This document shows positions 21,873 through 31,559 of a DNA stretch of 64,000 nucleotides, piece by piece. Numbering within the stretch: position 1 is the stretch's first letter; every line of letters starts with the position of its first letter. The DNA is from Gracilaria gracilis (lineage: Eukaryota > Rhodophyta > Florideophyceae > Gracilariales > Gracilariaceae), in contig JARGSG010000098.1 of assembly GCA_030374805.1 (NCBI GenBank), positions 1-64,000 on the forward strand. The letters run 5' to 3'. The notes beneath the pieces are model-generated. The model was not told the DNA's origin. It did not search any database and saw only the letters and a program-made list of their open reading frames with translations. The position numbers and the translations under genes were made by a program.

Positions 21873-24533
21873 ATGGGAGCCTCCTTTAAAGGAGCGGCGC
21901 AAACGCAGTCAAGCTCAACTGCGCCGGAGGTTACAAAGCCTCGCTCCCCGGTCACGATCCTTACGAGGAAGATGGCCACGACAGACGTGGACTCCGAACA
22001 TCTCGGTGTTCTCCGTCGCCCGTGGGTACGGTCACGCAATTTCCGCGCTCCGGATAGAGTCTTGGTCATGGCGAAACGAAACTACAAAGTTTTCGCCGAC
22101 CTCGGGATATCCGACCATTATATGGTTCGGCAGTTGTCCGTTCTCGACACGGGTGCTGGTCCAAACTTCTTGGTTCAATCGCTTATTCCGACGCAGTTAT
22201 TGTCTCAGATTCGGCGGGCCCCGCCGACCGAGATAGCGGATGCAAACAAGAGGCCCCTTTCAATCGTGGGAGTAATTGACCTGATTGTCAGGCTTGGCCG
22301 TTGCGTTGTCCGCTTGGACTTCATAGTCTGCAAGCGTTTAGCTGCGCCGGTCATACTCGGATGTGATTTCTGCGACCATTTTGTCGAAGCAATTCGACCA
22401 CGGAAAAGGACCGTCGAGCTGGAGGACGGCACAACAGTGCCAATTGTTCGGCGACCTTTACGAAAGGCTTTCAAGAAGCAAGTTCTATTGCCAGTGCCCC
22501 AGCAGCCAGTGGAATCGCACCGTTCATCTACGAAGCTCCGAGTGGCTCGGTCTATTTGCATTCCACCGGAATCCCAGACATGGGTCACGGTCACATCCCT
22601 ACAGCACGGCCTGCAAACCGTCCAGCCATTGCCTCTCCTTTACGAAAGGCAGAACGTGGCCCTCGCGAATGGGATTGTACTTGTTGAGCCAGAAAAGCCC
22701 TTCAGGGTATTGGTTGCTAATTTCAGCTCCTCCCAACAGAGGTTGGTAAAGAACCAATTCATTGGTTCCATGTTACCACACCCGGTAGCTATTGTACCCA
22801 CACAGGTCTCTACCGCCGAGGTTCTCGGAATTCTCGAAGCTGAAGAGGGAGAGGGGAAGTACGCTGACACAACCGTACCAAAGACTTCGTCGGGAGACGC
22901 TGCACCGAATTCGTCGGGTAAAGAAGTGTTGAACTCGTCGAAAGAAGCAACGCCGACACTGTCGAAAAGAAGGCCAGAATCACCTGGATCTGAGAAGAAG
23001 GACCCCGTACAGGAGCTCGAGTATCTAGACTTTAACCATGTCCCAGATTCTCACCGTGAGAAGTTACGGGATATGCTACGCGAGTTCACCCCCATGTGGG
23101 ACGGTTCACTTGGGAAAATTGGGATCACCGAACATCGGATAGATTTGATGCCGAACACTCGGCCAATCTCGCAACACCCATACAGGGCAGGACCGACAGC
23201 TCGGGAAGAAGAAAAGACTCACGTCGAGAAGATGTTCCGCGCCGGAGTCATTGAACCGGCCCAGTCGCCATGGGCCTCGCCCGTGGTACTCGCCCCCAAA
23301 CCCGATGGGTCTTGGCGTTTTTTTATCGATTACCGCAAGCTTAACGCGGCTACCGTCAAGGACGTGTATCGCATCCCGAGGATGGACGAATGTATCGATT
23401 CGCTCGGAAGCGCAAAGATGTTCACGACCCTCGACGCGAACTGGGGATATTGGCAAGTCCCAGTTAGGGCAGAGGACTGTGATAAAACGGCGTTTGTATG
23501 TCATCAAGGACTATACCGATTCAACCGGATGCCCTTCGGGCTCACGAACGCCCCTGCCACTTTCCAAAGAGCAGTGGACATTTTGCTTGCCCGCTTTAAG
23601 TGGAAAACGTGCCTGGTATACCTGAATGACATCATTGTGTTCTCCAGTAACCTGGAAGAGCACTTGACCCACGTTCGGGAGGTGATGCGAGTCCTACGAG
23701 AGGCAGGCATCACACTGAAGTTGAAGAAGTGCGAGTTCTTTACCGATACCGTGAAATATCTCGGCCACATAATCCGTCCGGGACGGCTTTCGATTGACGC
23801 TGTACGTGTGCGGTCCCTCAAGGAGGCCAAACACCCACGGACTCAGACGGAACTCCGATCCTTCCTCGGCCTTTGCAATGTCTACCGCCGTTTTATTCCG
23901 CACTTCGCGGATATAGCAGCTCCATTGAATGAACTCTTGCGAGAAGGACAGCCAGTGAAACTGGAACCATTCGATGACCGTAAGGCAACGGCATTCTCAT
24001 CGCTAATTGATGCAGTAACTTCGCCGCCAATTCTTTCCCTGCCGAAACTCGGATTGGCCTATGCCATCGATACGGATGCCAGCAATTTCCAGATCGGCTG
24101 TGCCCTGTTTCAGACCACGGAGAGTGGCGAACGACTTCCAATTGGTTTTTGGTCTCGAAGCCTTAACGTTCATGAAAGGAATTACTCGGTACCCGAGAAA
24201 GAATGCTTAGCAGTAGTCTGGGCTCTCCAGACGCTGCGACCGTACCTCATGGAAGAACATTTTACCGTTCATACCGACCATTCGGCTCTGCGATGGCTTC
24301 TATCGATTGCGGAGCCCTCTGGCCGCTTGATGCGGTGGAGGCTAAGATTATCGGAGTTCGACTTCGACGTGCAGTACAAGAAGGAAATCCTGAACACTCA
24401 GGATGATGCACTTTCCCGCTTACCGACTGCGGCCGAAGCTGAGCCAGTCGATGATCTGGAAATACCCTATTTCTTTATGGAGGACGACGAAGACGAAGAT
24501 TTGGAGGGATGGGACGTCTATGACGCTGTCTAA
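21873..24533 (+). CDS. pol: E1 pol part 1: protease, reverse transcriptase, RNase H
   Basis: 886 aa. An aspartic-protease motif (LDTGAG) is at about residue 92, followed by VILGCDFCDHF. The reverse transcriptase covers about residues 410-640, with SPVVLAPKPDGSWR, the LDANWGYWQVPV block and MPFGLTNAPATFQ. RNase H starts near residue 728 (AIDTDASN) with EKECLAVVWAL and HTDHSALRWLL. This order, followed by integrase downstream, is the Ty3/gypsy order. An acidic tail (DDEDEDLEGWD) ends the frame. The integrase frame begins 36 bases on, and in the wider family these parts are made as one polyprotein and cut by the protease. Confidence 0.9.
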   Translation: MGASFKGAAQTQSSSTAPEVTKPRSPVTILTRKMATTDVDSEHLGVLRRPWVRSRNFRAPDRVLVMAKRNYKVFADLGISDHYMVRQLSVLDTGAGPNFLVQSLIPTQLLSQIRRAPPTEIADANKRPLSIVGVIDLIVRLGRCVVRLDFIVCKRLAAPVILGCDFCDHFVEAIRPRKRTVELEDGTTVPIVRRPLRKAFKKQVLLPVPQQPVESHRSSTKLRVARSICIPPESQTWVTVTSLQHGLQTVQPLPLLYERQNVALANGIVLVEPEKPFRVLVANFSSSQQRLVKNQFIGSMLPHPVAIVPTQVSTAEVLGILEAEEGEGKYADTTVPKTSSGDAAPNSSGKEVLNSSKEATPTLSKRRPESPGSEKKDPVQELEYLDFNHVPDSHREKLRDMLREFTPMWDGSLGKIGITEHRIDLMPNTRPISQHPYRAGPTAREEEKTHVEKMFRAGVIEPAQSPWASPVVLAPKPDGSWRFFIDYRKLNAATVKDVYRIPRMDECIDSLGSAKMFTTLDANWGYWQVPVRAEDCDKTAFVCHQGLYRFNRMPFGLTNAPATFQRAVDILLARFKWKTCLVYLNDIIVFSSNLEEHLTHVREVMRVLREAGITLKLKKCEFFTDTVKYLGHIIRPGRLSIDAVRVRSLKEAKHPRTQTELRSFLGLCNVYRRFIPHFADIAAPLNELLREGQPVKLEPFDDRKATAFSSLIDAVTSPPILSLPKLGLAYAIDTDASNFQIGCALFQTTESGERLPIGFWSRSLNVHERNYSVPEKECLAVVWALQTLRPYLMEEHFTVHTDHSALRWLLSIAEPSGRLMRWRLRLSEFDFDVQYKKEILNTQDDALSRLPTAAEAEPVDDLEIPYFFMEDDEDEDLEGWDVYDAV

Positions 24534-24569
24534 GCCGTTTCAGATACGGAGCCAGTACCGGGATCATTC

Positions 24570-27254
24570 GTGCCGATAACACCGGAAGAACTGATCCGGG
24601 AACAGTATACAGACCCGTTCTGCATTAGGGTGCGCGCCCGTTTGAACGGTGGAGCTCAACTGCCCTTTGTCATGAACGACCAAGGATCCTTGGTTCGAAC
24701 GGTTACTGACCGACCACAGATTGTGGTACCTCACTCGCTTCAATCTCGAGTCTTGCATTTGTCGCATTACGCGAAGTTGTCGGCCCACCCTGGTGGAAGG
24801 AAGTTGTACTACACCCTTAGGAAGGACTTCTATTGGCCAGCTATGGCATTCGATGCGTACGCCACAGCTCGTGAATGCTCTGGTTGTGCAAAGAACCGCG
24901 TCAAACTGCGGAAATACTCCAAACAGTTGGTACTCTTCCCCGCGAGGGCCCCACTTGAGTTCGTGGCGATTGACATACTTGGTGAGTTTATTCGGACTCG
25001 CCGAGGTAATCGGTTTCTACTCGTCATAACCGACCGCTTTTCGAAGCTCGTGCGGACAGATCCGCTGACGAAGATCACCGCCAGTGCGGTCGCGCAAGCG
25101 TTCGTAACCCACTGGGTGTTTGTCTACGGACCGCCGATTGATTTACTATCGGATAATGGGTCGCAATTCTCTGCGAAGTTCTTCCAGGACGTGTGTCGAA
25201 TACTGGACGTTAAGAACTGGTTTACTACGACCTACCATCCGCAAAGTAACGGCCAGGTGGAGCGCTTCAATCGCACCATGCTGAATGCGCTGCGAACCTT
25301 TGTCGCCGACCACCCGTCGGAATGGGATCTCTACACCGATGCGGTGACCTATGCCTACAACACGCAGGTACATCGCACTACGCAGATCTCTCCGTTCGAA
25401 CTGGTCTTATCACGTGTTCCACCATCGGTGACTGTCGAGCCCCAACCTACGCTGCATAAATTCCCTTCACCCCGCCTATACAGGGACGCCTGGAAGCGCT
25501 GGCTGAAGCAAATTACTCCCGTAGTTGGGCAGCAAATCGCTAAGGCGCAAGCCGCCTACAAGCGGAATTTTGACGCACGTCTGCGAAAGCAGGCCCGAAC
25601 GATAAAGGAAGGTGGCTTTGTCTTTCTCCGGAAAGAATACTACAATCCGGAAAAAGAAAAATGGCACAAGCTTTCTCCGATCGCGGACGGCCCCTACAGG
25701 GTCATCTCTGTCACCGATACTACGGTTGTCCTTAACATCAAGGGAGAGCACGAACGCCTCTCGCGTGATCGCGTTACGCCGGCACCATCTCCAGAACCTT
25801 CCGTACACAAAGGTCATCAAGGACCGACAACATCGGATACTAACCAACCCTGCCTGTCAATCCTACCGCACGCAACGCGCGGCTCGGCCGACCTTCCTAT
25901 GAAAGCGGAACATAACCCCAAAGTTGGGAAAGACGCGTATGTGCACACACGCGTCGCGCCCACTACTGGGATTATCGCTCCGGGCCCCACCGCTCCCGCT
26001 GAGGAGGGGGAGGGAGACGCTCATTTTAGCTACACTGCTGCTCCCCAGTCTACGCCGTCGCAAACAGATAGTACACCCGCGCAAGGCACCGCCGGGGATG
26101 GAGTGAGTGAAGCCTTGCCGTCGCGGACGGGAAGCGCATGGACGTGTGACGGTAAGCGCCCCGCTGACGGCCCAATGACAGAGAATGCAGAGTTACCGCC
26201 TTCGTCTTCGGCGGGTGACGCTATTCAAAGCCCAAAGTCCGGGAACACGCACGGAGACGCACCGCCACTGCGGAATGAAGACGAGACGAATGTTGCCCCG
26301 TCAGCGGAGAAGACCGACCACTCGGAAAAGACATTGGTTGTGAGAGACCGTGCCGTGAGAGCAGACCCAAGCTTGGGAAGGGCAATGGACTTAATCGATG
26401 ATGGCGCCGGAACGGCAGAGCACGCGGCCATACCAATACAGGTGGACACCACTCTAGGTGGACAGAAGCCAAGTAAATTGGACGCGCGCACGGCGCGACA
26501 CGCGCCACGCACCGTGGGTAAACCGCCTTTCTTGAAGGATGAGTATGCACATTACAGTGCACGCCGTGGGCACACGCGTGCCACTGAGAGTGACGAGCCG
26601 TCAAAAAACGGTAGTTCCGTAATTGAGACGGCTCACCAGGGCACCACGACGGTTGGAGCCACACGCACCGCTGTGGGCGGCGAACTGTCAGCAACGCACG
26701 TGACGGAGCACCGCTCGCTAGACCCCCGTACGAAGGATTGCCGCCCGTCGATCGGGAAGATCTCGCCGGAACACCGGAAGCTCACAGTCCACCCAGATGG
26801 GCCCCCGCCACAGCTCCACAAACAAGTGGCTTCAGACCCCGCCCCAGAGAGTGGAACTCTCCGGGAACCTTCTTGGGGAGCGCAACCGAGACCTGGGATA
26901 CAGGATGCATTGCCGATGAGACGGAAGTCGAAGGCAATCGCCCGCATAAGCCACGACAGTGGAGGAGCAATCCGCCACTCAACGGAAGATTGTTCGACCA
27001 CAAGGGATGAGGACTCACTGGTCAAGCCGCCAGAGCGGAGTGTCTACGAACGCGAGTTCGTAGTGGACCGTATAGTGAGGCACGGCCAAGACTCTACTGG
27101 AGAGCTGGTATACCAAGTCCGTTGGTACGGCTACCCCCCTTCGGAGGACACACAGGAACCTATCGAGGACCTGCCTCGCTCGAAGGTACTTCAATACCAC
27201 CGGAGGACCGGCACGCCGCCACCGGACTCGCTCGACAAAGCCCAAGTGGGTTAG
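24570..27254 (+). CDS. pol: E1 pol part 2: integrase with distant C-terminal chromodomain
   Basis: 894 aa. An H2C2-type zinc-binding N-terminus (HLSHYAKLSAHPG ... CSGC) is at about residues 55-110. The catalytic core carries the DDE triad: FVAIDILG near residue 130, LLSDNGSQF near 193 and NGQVERFN near 229. A GPY/F-type module (DGPYRVISVTDTTVVLN) is at about 370-390. A chromodomain (residues about 825-880) has VYEREFVVDRIVRHG, QVRWYGYPP and DLPRSKVLQYHRR; in characterised chromoviruses this domain steers insertion to marked chromatin. Between the GPY/F module and chromodomain lie about 430 low-complexity residues rich in Pro, Thr, Ser, Ala and charged residues, which is unusual. Confidence 0.9.
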   Translation: MPITPEELIREQYTDPFCIRVRARLNGGAQLPFVMNDQGSLVRTVTDRPQIVVPHSLQSRVLHLSHYAKLSAHPGGRKLYYTLRKDFYWPAMAFDAYATARECSGCAKNRVKLRKYSKQLVLFPARAPLEFVAIDILGEFIRTRRGNRFLLVITDRFSKLVRTDPLTKITASAVAQAFVTHWVFVYGPPIDLLSDNGSQFSAKFFQDVCRILDVKNWFTTTYHPQSNGQVERFNRTMLNALRTFVADHPSEWDLYTDAVTYAYNTQVHRTTQISPFELVLSRVPPSVTVEPQPTLHKFPSPRLYRDAWKRWLKQITPVVGQQIAKAQAAYKRNFDARLRKQARTIKEGGFVFLRKEYYNPEKEKWHKLSPIADGPYRVISVTDTTVVLNIKGEHERLSRDRVTPAPSPEPSVHKGHQGPTTSDTNQPCLSILPHATRGSADLPMKAEHNPKVGKDAYVHTRVAPTTGIIAPGPTAPAEEGEGDAHFSYTAAPQSTPSQTDSTPAQGTAGDGVSEALPSRTGSAWTCDGKRPADGPMTENAELPPSSSAGDAIQSPKSGNTHGDAPPLRNEDETNVAPSAEKTDHSEKTLVVRDRAVRADPSLGRAMDLIDDGAGTAEHAAIPIQVDTTLGGQKPSKLDARTARHAPRTVGKPPFLKDEYAHYSARRGHTRATESDEPSKNGSSVIETAHQGTTTVGATRTAVGGELSATHVTEHRSLDPRTKDCRPSIGKISPEHRKLTVHPDGPPPQLHKQVASDPAPESGTLREPSWGAQPRPGIQDALPMRRKSKAIARISHDSGGAIRHSTEDCSTTRDEDSLVKPPERSVYEREFVVDRIVRHGQDSTGELVYQVRWYGYPPSEDTQEPIEDLPRSKVLQYHRRTGTPPPDSLDKAQVG

Positions 27255-27325
27255 CGCCCACAATAGCTACGCCGCTCACGCGGAACATTTTCCGCTTCTG
27301 CGGACAAGCCACTATACAGTGGAAT

Positions 27326-27351
27326 AGAAGAAGAAGAAGAAGAAGAAGAAG
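27326..27351. repeat. (GAA)n microsatellite in E1
   Basis: A run of AAG/GAA triplets, continuing less regularly to about 27,376, lies between the end of the integrase-chromodomain frame and the 3' end of the antisense ORF. It is a purine-rich tract on the plus strand and may mark the convergence point of the two coding directions. Confidence 0.85.
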
Positions 27352-27545
27352 CCTAAGAAGAGGAAGTCGAAGAACAGGAATTTGCCGCTTCAAGCTGAAT
27401 ACCTCCCTTAGATAAGAAACAAGCGCCCCTCGCGGGGTGCTGCTCCCTGACGAGGGGGAGGGATGAAGAGAATTTGCTAAAAGCCGGTAGCAACCGGAAA
27501 CATTTAATGATAGGGCCAAGAGATATTGGTATCTACAGAGTTCGA

Positions 27546-29438
27546 TCACGCGCAGGACGGTCCGGAACCGGACCCACGACCTTGGGCGAACCACTGAGCC
27601 GCAAGGCCCTGCAGCTGCGCCAAGTCGGTCACCGTGTCAGACACGGGCACACCCATGCCGCGAAGGAAACTGCGGATGACGATCGCCTGGGGGTCAGTAC
27701 TCGAACCGGCCCCGCCCGCAGAAGCGGAGGCCTGCCACGCGCCAACCGAGTTGGGCGTACCCTGCACTACCGCATCAGCAGATCCGTCGTCATCTCCGGT
27801 TACGTCGATCATGTCGATCTGCTGGTCCGCTCCCTGGTTCATAGGGCTCCCTGCCTCACCAACGCTCTCGTCCTCCTCGTCGTCGACGAATACGAACCCA
27901 CGAGGATGGCCCTCTGGGATGTTCCGCTCGACCTGACGCCGCTCCCGCGCCTCTGCGGCTGTGACTATCTCCCATTCCCATGGGTCGAAGTATACAAAGT
28001 CGCCAGCGTTGACGTCGCGTCCGGGAGACCGGTCTGTAACCCGACGGATACCCTCGGAGACCTGACTAGCAGGCACGGAGTCCCACTCGACACCGTCGAT
28101 GACCTCCACCAAGGACACCACCTCCCGCGCGTTGCGGACGGATTCGAGCACATCGGTGAGGTCCAAATTCCGAATGGATCGGCGAATCATCTCCGGCACA
28201 AACCAAAGCCGGTAATGATCATACGCCTCCCAGAGGAGGAAAGCCGCGACACGGACAGTCCATTCGGTGGCAAGAATGCTCCAAAGGCCGCGCGGCGGAT
28301 CCTTCATGTAGTACGACCCGACGTATGTCAGGCATGGGGGGAGCTCCACATGGCACCCTCGAAGGACCTCGACCGCAGGCCAGAACGATGGCAGCGGAAC
28401 GTATCGCCCTTGAAGGGAACGCGCCGCGATTCGCTCAACCTCCGAGCATTGGTACGGCACCAGAACCCCAAAGCGGGATCGCCACTTCCTCTCGTGACGG
28501 AGGCCTTCGAAGAACTCGCGCCGCGACGACTTGCGGAGGTAACGGAACTCGGCCCGAAGAATCGGACGAGCCCACAGAATGAGATCCTGGTGGGGCTGGA
28601 CGACATCCGCATAGCGGTCAATCTCGTCGAAGGCAACAGCCAGTCGATCTCCGTACTCAACCTCGCCGAACGTACGGTAGTAGGCCACGTCAAACCAGTA
28701 ATGGGACGGAACCGGATGCTCGTTCGGCGCCCGGAAATGTCGCGCATACCCAATGCGGGCAATCTCCCGGCGAGCGAACGCCTGGCTCTCGCTTCTCGTA
28801 TACCAAAGACAATTTGGATGGACCGTGATACGGGCGAGACAGTCCCATGAGCGGATGACGCTAACGGGAAGCCCTCCGGGGAGGATACCGTCAATGGCGT
28901 AGGAGTTGATCAACGCTTCATTCCGAACGGCTTCGGCATTGAACCACGGGACTGGTGCAAACAGGCCGCTATGGCGGTGAGGATCGCGTTCGCGGAGACT
29001 CCCAAGACTGGGCCATCCTCCCGTATTTGTCTGCACGCTAGCATGGAACCAATCCCACACGGGAGCTGGATCCGGAGTCGCTGCTGTCGCAACGGACGCC
29101 GCGCCGGAAGCGGAAGCCCCCGACGATTGAGGCAAGGTTACCGACCGGAACCGCGGTCCGGCAGGGGTCATTCGCGCAGTCCCACCTGGGAGAGCGCCGG
29201 GATTACCGGAGGTGTCGTTGTTATTGGTAGGCATCGCTGTGTCGATGAGAGTCGAAGTTGCCAAGTATGGTACGAATGCCAAGTTGTTGGAGTCCGAATG
29301 GTCGTTAGGCTCACCGCCGGAGTCCGGATTATATAGGCCCATTATGGGAGGTGAGAAGCCGGACCAGTCGGAAGTTTCAGCCTGAGCAGGGGGAAATGTA
29401 GAGCAATTGCCCTTGGCAGGGACTGAGGGGGATGCCAC
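27546..29438 (-). CDS. E1 antisense ORF, 630 aa, unknown function
   Basis: Long open frame read against gag-pol between pol and the 3' LTR. Its ATG lies 42 bases inside the 3' LTR; a second Met is at residue 33. The N-terminal 130 residues are Pro/Ser/Thr/Ala/Asn-rich and probably disordered. Residues about 130-440 have normal globular composition, rich in Trp, Tyr, Phe, Arg and Leu (ITVHPNCLWYTRSESQAF, HYWFDVAYYRTFGEVEYGD, LATEWTVRVAAFLLWEAYD). The C-terminus is acidic (FVFVDDEEDESVGEAG, DVTGDDDGSADA) and then Gly/Ser-rich. No signal peptide or clear membrane helix, and no recognised domain. E2 carries a worn gene in the same place and orientation. Antisense ORFs between pol and the 3' LTR are known from plant Tat-lineage gypsy elements such as Grande, so the layout has precedent; homology to those is untested. 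Confidence 0.75.
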   Translation of the reverse strand: MASPSVPAKGNCSTFPPAQAETSDWSGFSPPIMGLYNPDSGGEPNDHSDSNNLAFVPYLATSTLIDTAMPTNNNDTSGNPGALPGGTARMTPAGPRFRSVTLPQSSGASASGAASVATAATPDPAPVWDWFHASVQTNTGGWPSLGSLRERDPHRHSGLFAPVPWFNAEAVRNEALINSYAIDGILPGGLPVSVIRSWDCLARITVHPNCLWYTRSESQAFARREIARIGYARHFRAPNEHPVPSHYWFDVAYYRTFGEVEYGDRLAVAFDEIDRYADVVQPHQDLILWARPILRAEFRYLRKSSRREFFEGLRHERKWRSRFGVLVPYQCSEVERIAARSLQGRYVPLPSFWPAVEVLRGCHVELPPCLTYVGSYYMKDPPRGLWSILATEWTVRVAAFLLWEAYDHYRLWFVPEMIRRSIRNLDLTDVLESVRNAREVVSLVEVIDGVEWDSVPASQVSEGIRRVTDRSPGRDVNAGDFVYFDPWEWEIVTAAEARERRQVERNIPEGHPRGFVFVDDEEDESVGEAGSPMNQGADQQIDMIDVTGDDDGSADAVVQGTPNSVGAWQASASAGGAGSSTDPQAIVIRSFLRGMGVPVSDTVTDLAQLQGLAAQWFAQGRGSGSGPSCA

Positions 29439-30247
29439 TCATATATCCGTTGTTATTTTGGGCTGAACTTCCTACTATTATGAAGTCTATTTGGCTATTT
29501 GGCCCGGATTAGGGATCCGCCTATGAAGGTTAGGATTGGCGCGACACGTGTGTGCCCGCGCCCGATTACCGGATGCGCCGTTGCAAGTGTGCCACGGAGG
29601 TACACGTGGGTATTGTTGGGCGGCGTGCCGGGTACTTAGATATTTTAGTGATATTTGTCAGCCGTATATAAGTGGCGGCACTTGCCGCCACTGTACGGGA
29701 AGTAAACCTCAACGAGGCCTTGGCTCTAGCTTGAGTTCCGTTTGCGCACGGTCTTTCGCCCCATTCCCGGGGAATACCGCCGCTTATCCGGACAAGCTAT
29801 CCACCTCCGTCACCGAGAAGCAACGATCCGTCGTCACGGCCTCTTATTTATCATTCTTCCATACACTCTTTCTGTTTTCCAGTCTTACGGCTTCGTTACA
29901 CTTCGCCCTGTTGTACAGGTTTGCCCCTTTTTGTCTCGGGATTATTCCCAGCTCTCACGAGTCTGTGCTCCGCAGTGCGGCTCATTTTGCTACCTTCTAT
30001 CTCGTCCCTTTTGCTACGGGATACGCCACACCCAGTGGAATCCATCCTGTTGGCACCCCGATTGCCACCCCCAACCTCCGTCTGTAAGTCAGGAAGAGGC
30101 CGCCCGGAGTTACATTCGGCACGTGTCGGCCTCATCGGAGGGTTTTGCCACTGCTCTGCCCCAATAGGGAGCAAGGCTGAACACCTTGGTGGCGTAGCCG
30201 CTGGCGCGGTCTGTGTTCTTTCCTTCCGTTACCGGCTTTGCCCCACA
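29397..30247 (+). repeat. E1 3' LTR (851 bp)
   Basis: Starts TGTAGAGC directly after the purine-rich run GAGCAGGGGGAAA (29,384-29,396), the likely polypurine tract, and ends CCCCACA before the GTTTT target duplication. It carries the start of the antisense ORF at 29,438, so this LTR would need promoter activity in both directions if that ORF is expressed. Confidence 0.95.
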
Positions 30248-31386
30248 GTTTTGCGAGTTCCCGGCGTTGCCGCACACCAGAGCTCGAAATTGGACTCGGG
30301 CAACCATTACAGCATGTCTCTTTGTTCCATCTTCCGCAAGTCGGAGGAAGAAGTTTTCAAACAAATCCAAACTCGTGCGTAATTCCAACACTTCTCCACT
30401 TGCCAGTAAGCCGCGGAAAAATATTCCAAAGAGAATGCCTCGGGTGCGAACCAATCACATTTTTTTTCTGAGCTCCTCCGAGGATCAATCTGATCCGCCG
30501 CCTACTGCCGCCTCTCCGATTCGAACCCCCTCATGAACTCCCAGCACTTATTCCCCGGTTACCCGAAACTGGGTCGGCTGCTGCCTGCGCGACAACCTCA
30601 GCTTCCGATTCTCTTGAGAGCCTCTCTTCCGTGGCTGCGCAGGGTTCTGCCGCTGTGTTTGACCCTTTTGGCTCAACAAGCTGCTCCATCTCCAACATCA
30701 GCACTGGCGACTAGCCCATCCACAACATCACCTCAAGCATCTTGTTCCCCAGCCGCTGCGTCTCATACCCTCCCCGCCACTTGCACTCTTACTACTTCTC
30801 CCGTCGCCGCCACGGCTGGAGCAGCTTCTACCTCCGCCGCATCCCCAGCGCAATTGGCACCTTCTGTGAAGAAGGTGACTTACGTTCGGGGATGACGTAC
30901 ATGGAACCGCTTCGTAGAAGTCGTTCGCGTTCAAAAGTTTCTCGTCGCCGTCACTTGCTTATGCACGGACGATTTCTGCAAGAGAACCGTCCGTGTAGGC
31001 CATTACGAACACCTGGCGGATGACACAGCAAGCAGTGCTTGAATTGTGATACCGGTGTAGAAAAGAGGTTCTCCAACGCCGCGGAGATGCCCAATCACTT
31101 GCGCTACTCCAAAACCTGTCGGCTCGCTCGCGGTGTGCTGATGTCTGCGTTGATATCGAAAGAACGATTGGAAGAAGAATTGCAAGAGGTCATCAACAGC
31201 ATTCAGTTTAAGAAGAAGAAGAAAGGAAAGCTATGATTTATTTGCAAGTACTGCAATGAAAACTACAGCTACACCGAACGTGGGAACCATTGTGCAAAAT
31301 TTTGGCTGCTTAGATTCCAGATCCAGAAATTAGCAGACACTATTGAAAACCTGGGTAGTTCCGAAGGCGAGAATAATCTTGCCTAA
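30248..31386 (+). pseudogene. Zinc-finger-like gene remnant beside the E1 insertion
   Basis: From about 30,742 to 31,386 one frame gives protein-like sequence interrupted only by two TGA codons (31,021 and 31,234). It includes a basic Arg/Ser stretch (RRSRSRSKVSRRRH), a first Cys/His set (CLNCDTGVEKRF ... NHLRYSKTC), a helical charged piece (ISKERLEEELQEVINSI), and a second set (CKYCNENYSYTERGNHC). These look like C2HC or BED-like zinc fingers. Upstream, 30,250-30,535 is open in other frames with Ser/Arg/Lys-rich sequence. An open frame on the far side of E1 (about 18,790-18,912) meets a frame here at the insertion site, so E1 may have landed in a gene. Family not identified. Confidence 0.4.
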
Positions 31387-31559
31387 ATAAGTTGTAGAAA
31401 CATTCCCGTTTAGTTAACAAAGCGACATGCATTTTGTATCCCACTTATCTTGGCCAACGAGGCTTACCGGTTACGACAGTGCTAGCGCTCGGAAACAGAG
31501 TAGGTGAAAGCGAAGCAAGAGATGTAGCTGTGGCGGTGGGCTGTATTTAGAAGCCAGCA

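Larger units (their letters stand above)
18913..30247 (+). mobile_element. E1: Ty3/gypsy chromovirus-type LTR element, looks nearly whole
   Basis: Complete element of 11,335 bp with 851-bp LTRs that start TGTAGAGC and end CCCCACA. The 5-bp target duplication GTTTT lies at 18,908-18,912 and 30,248-30,252. Order: LTR, primer-binding site, gag, protease-RT-RNase H, integrase with a C-terminal chromodomain, a (GAA)n tract, a 630-codon ORF on the opposite strand, polypurine tract, LTR. The LTRs differ at about 15 of 851 positions by eye (about 1.8%), so insertion is fairly recent, though no host rate is known. It is far larger than a typical 5-7 kb chromovirus because of the long integrase-chromodomain linker and the antisense gene. 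Confidence 0.95.

Noticed and set aside
27474-28850. 458-codon plus-strand frame in E1 overlapping the antisense ORF
   Set aside because: It is the shadow of the longer minus-strand frame: Arg/Pro/Leu-rich, few aromatic blocks, no domain. The minus-strand frame is longer and has globular composition.
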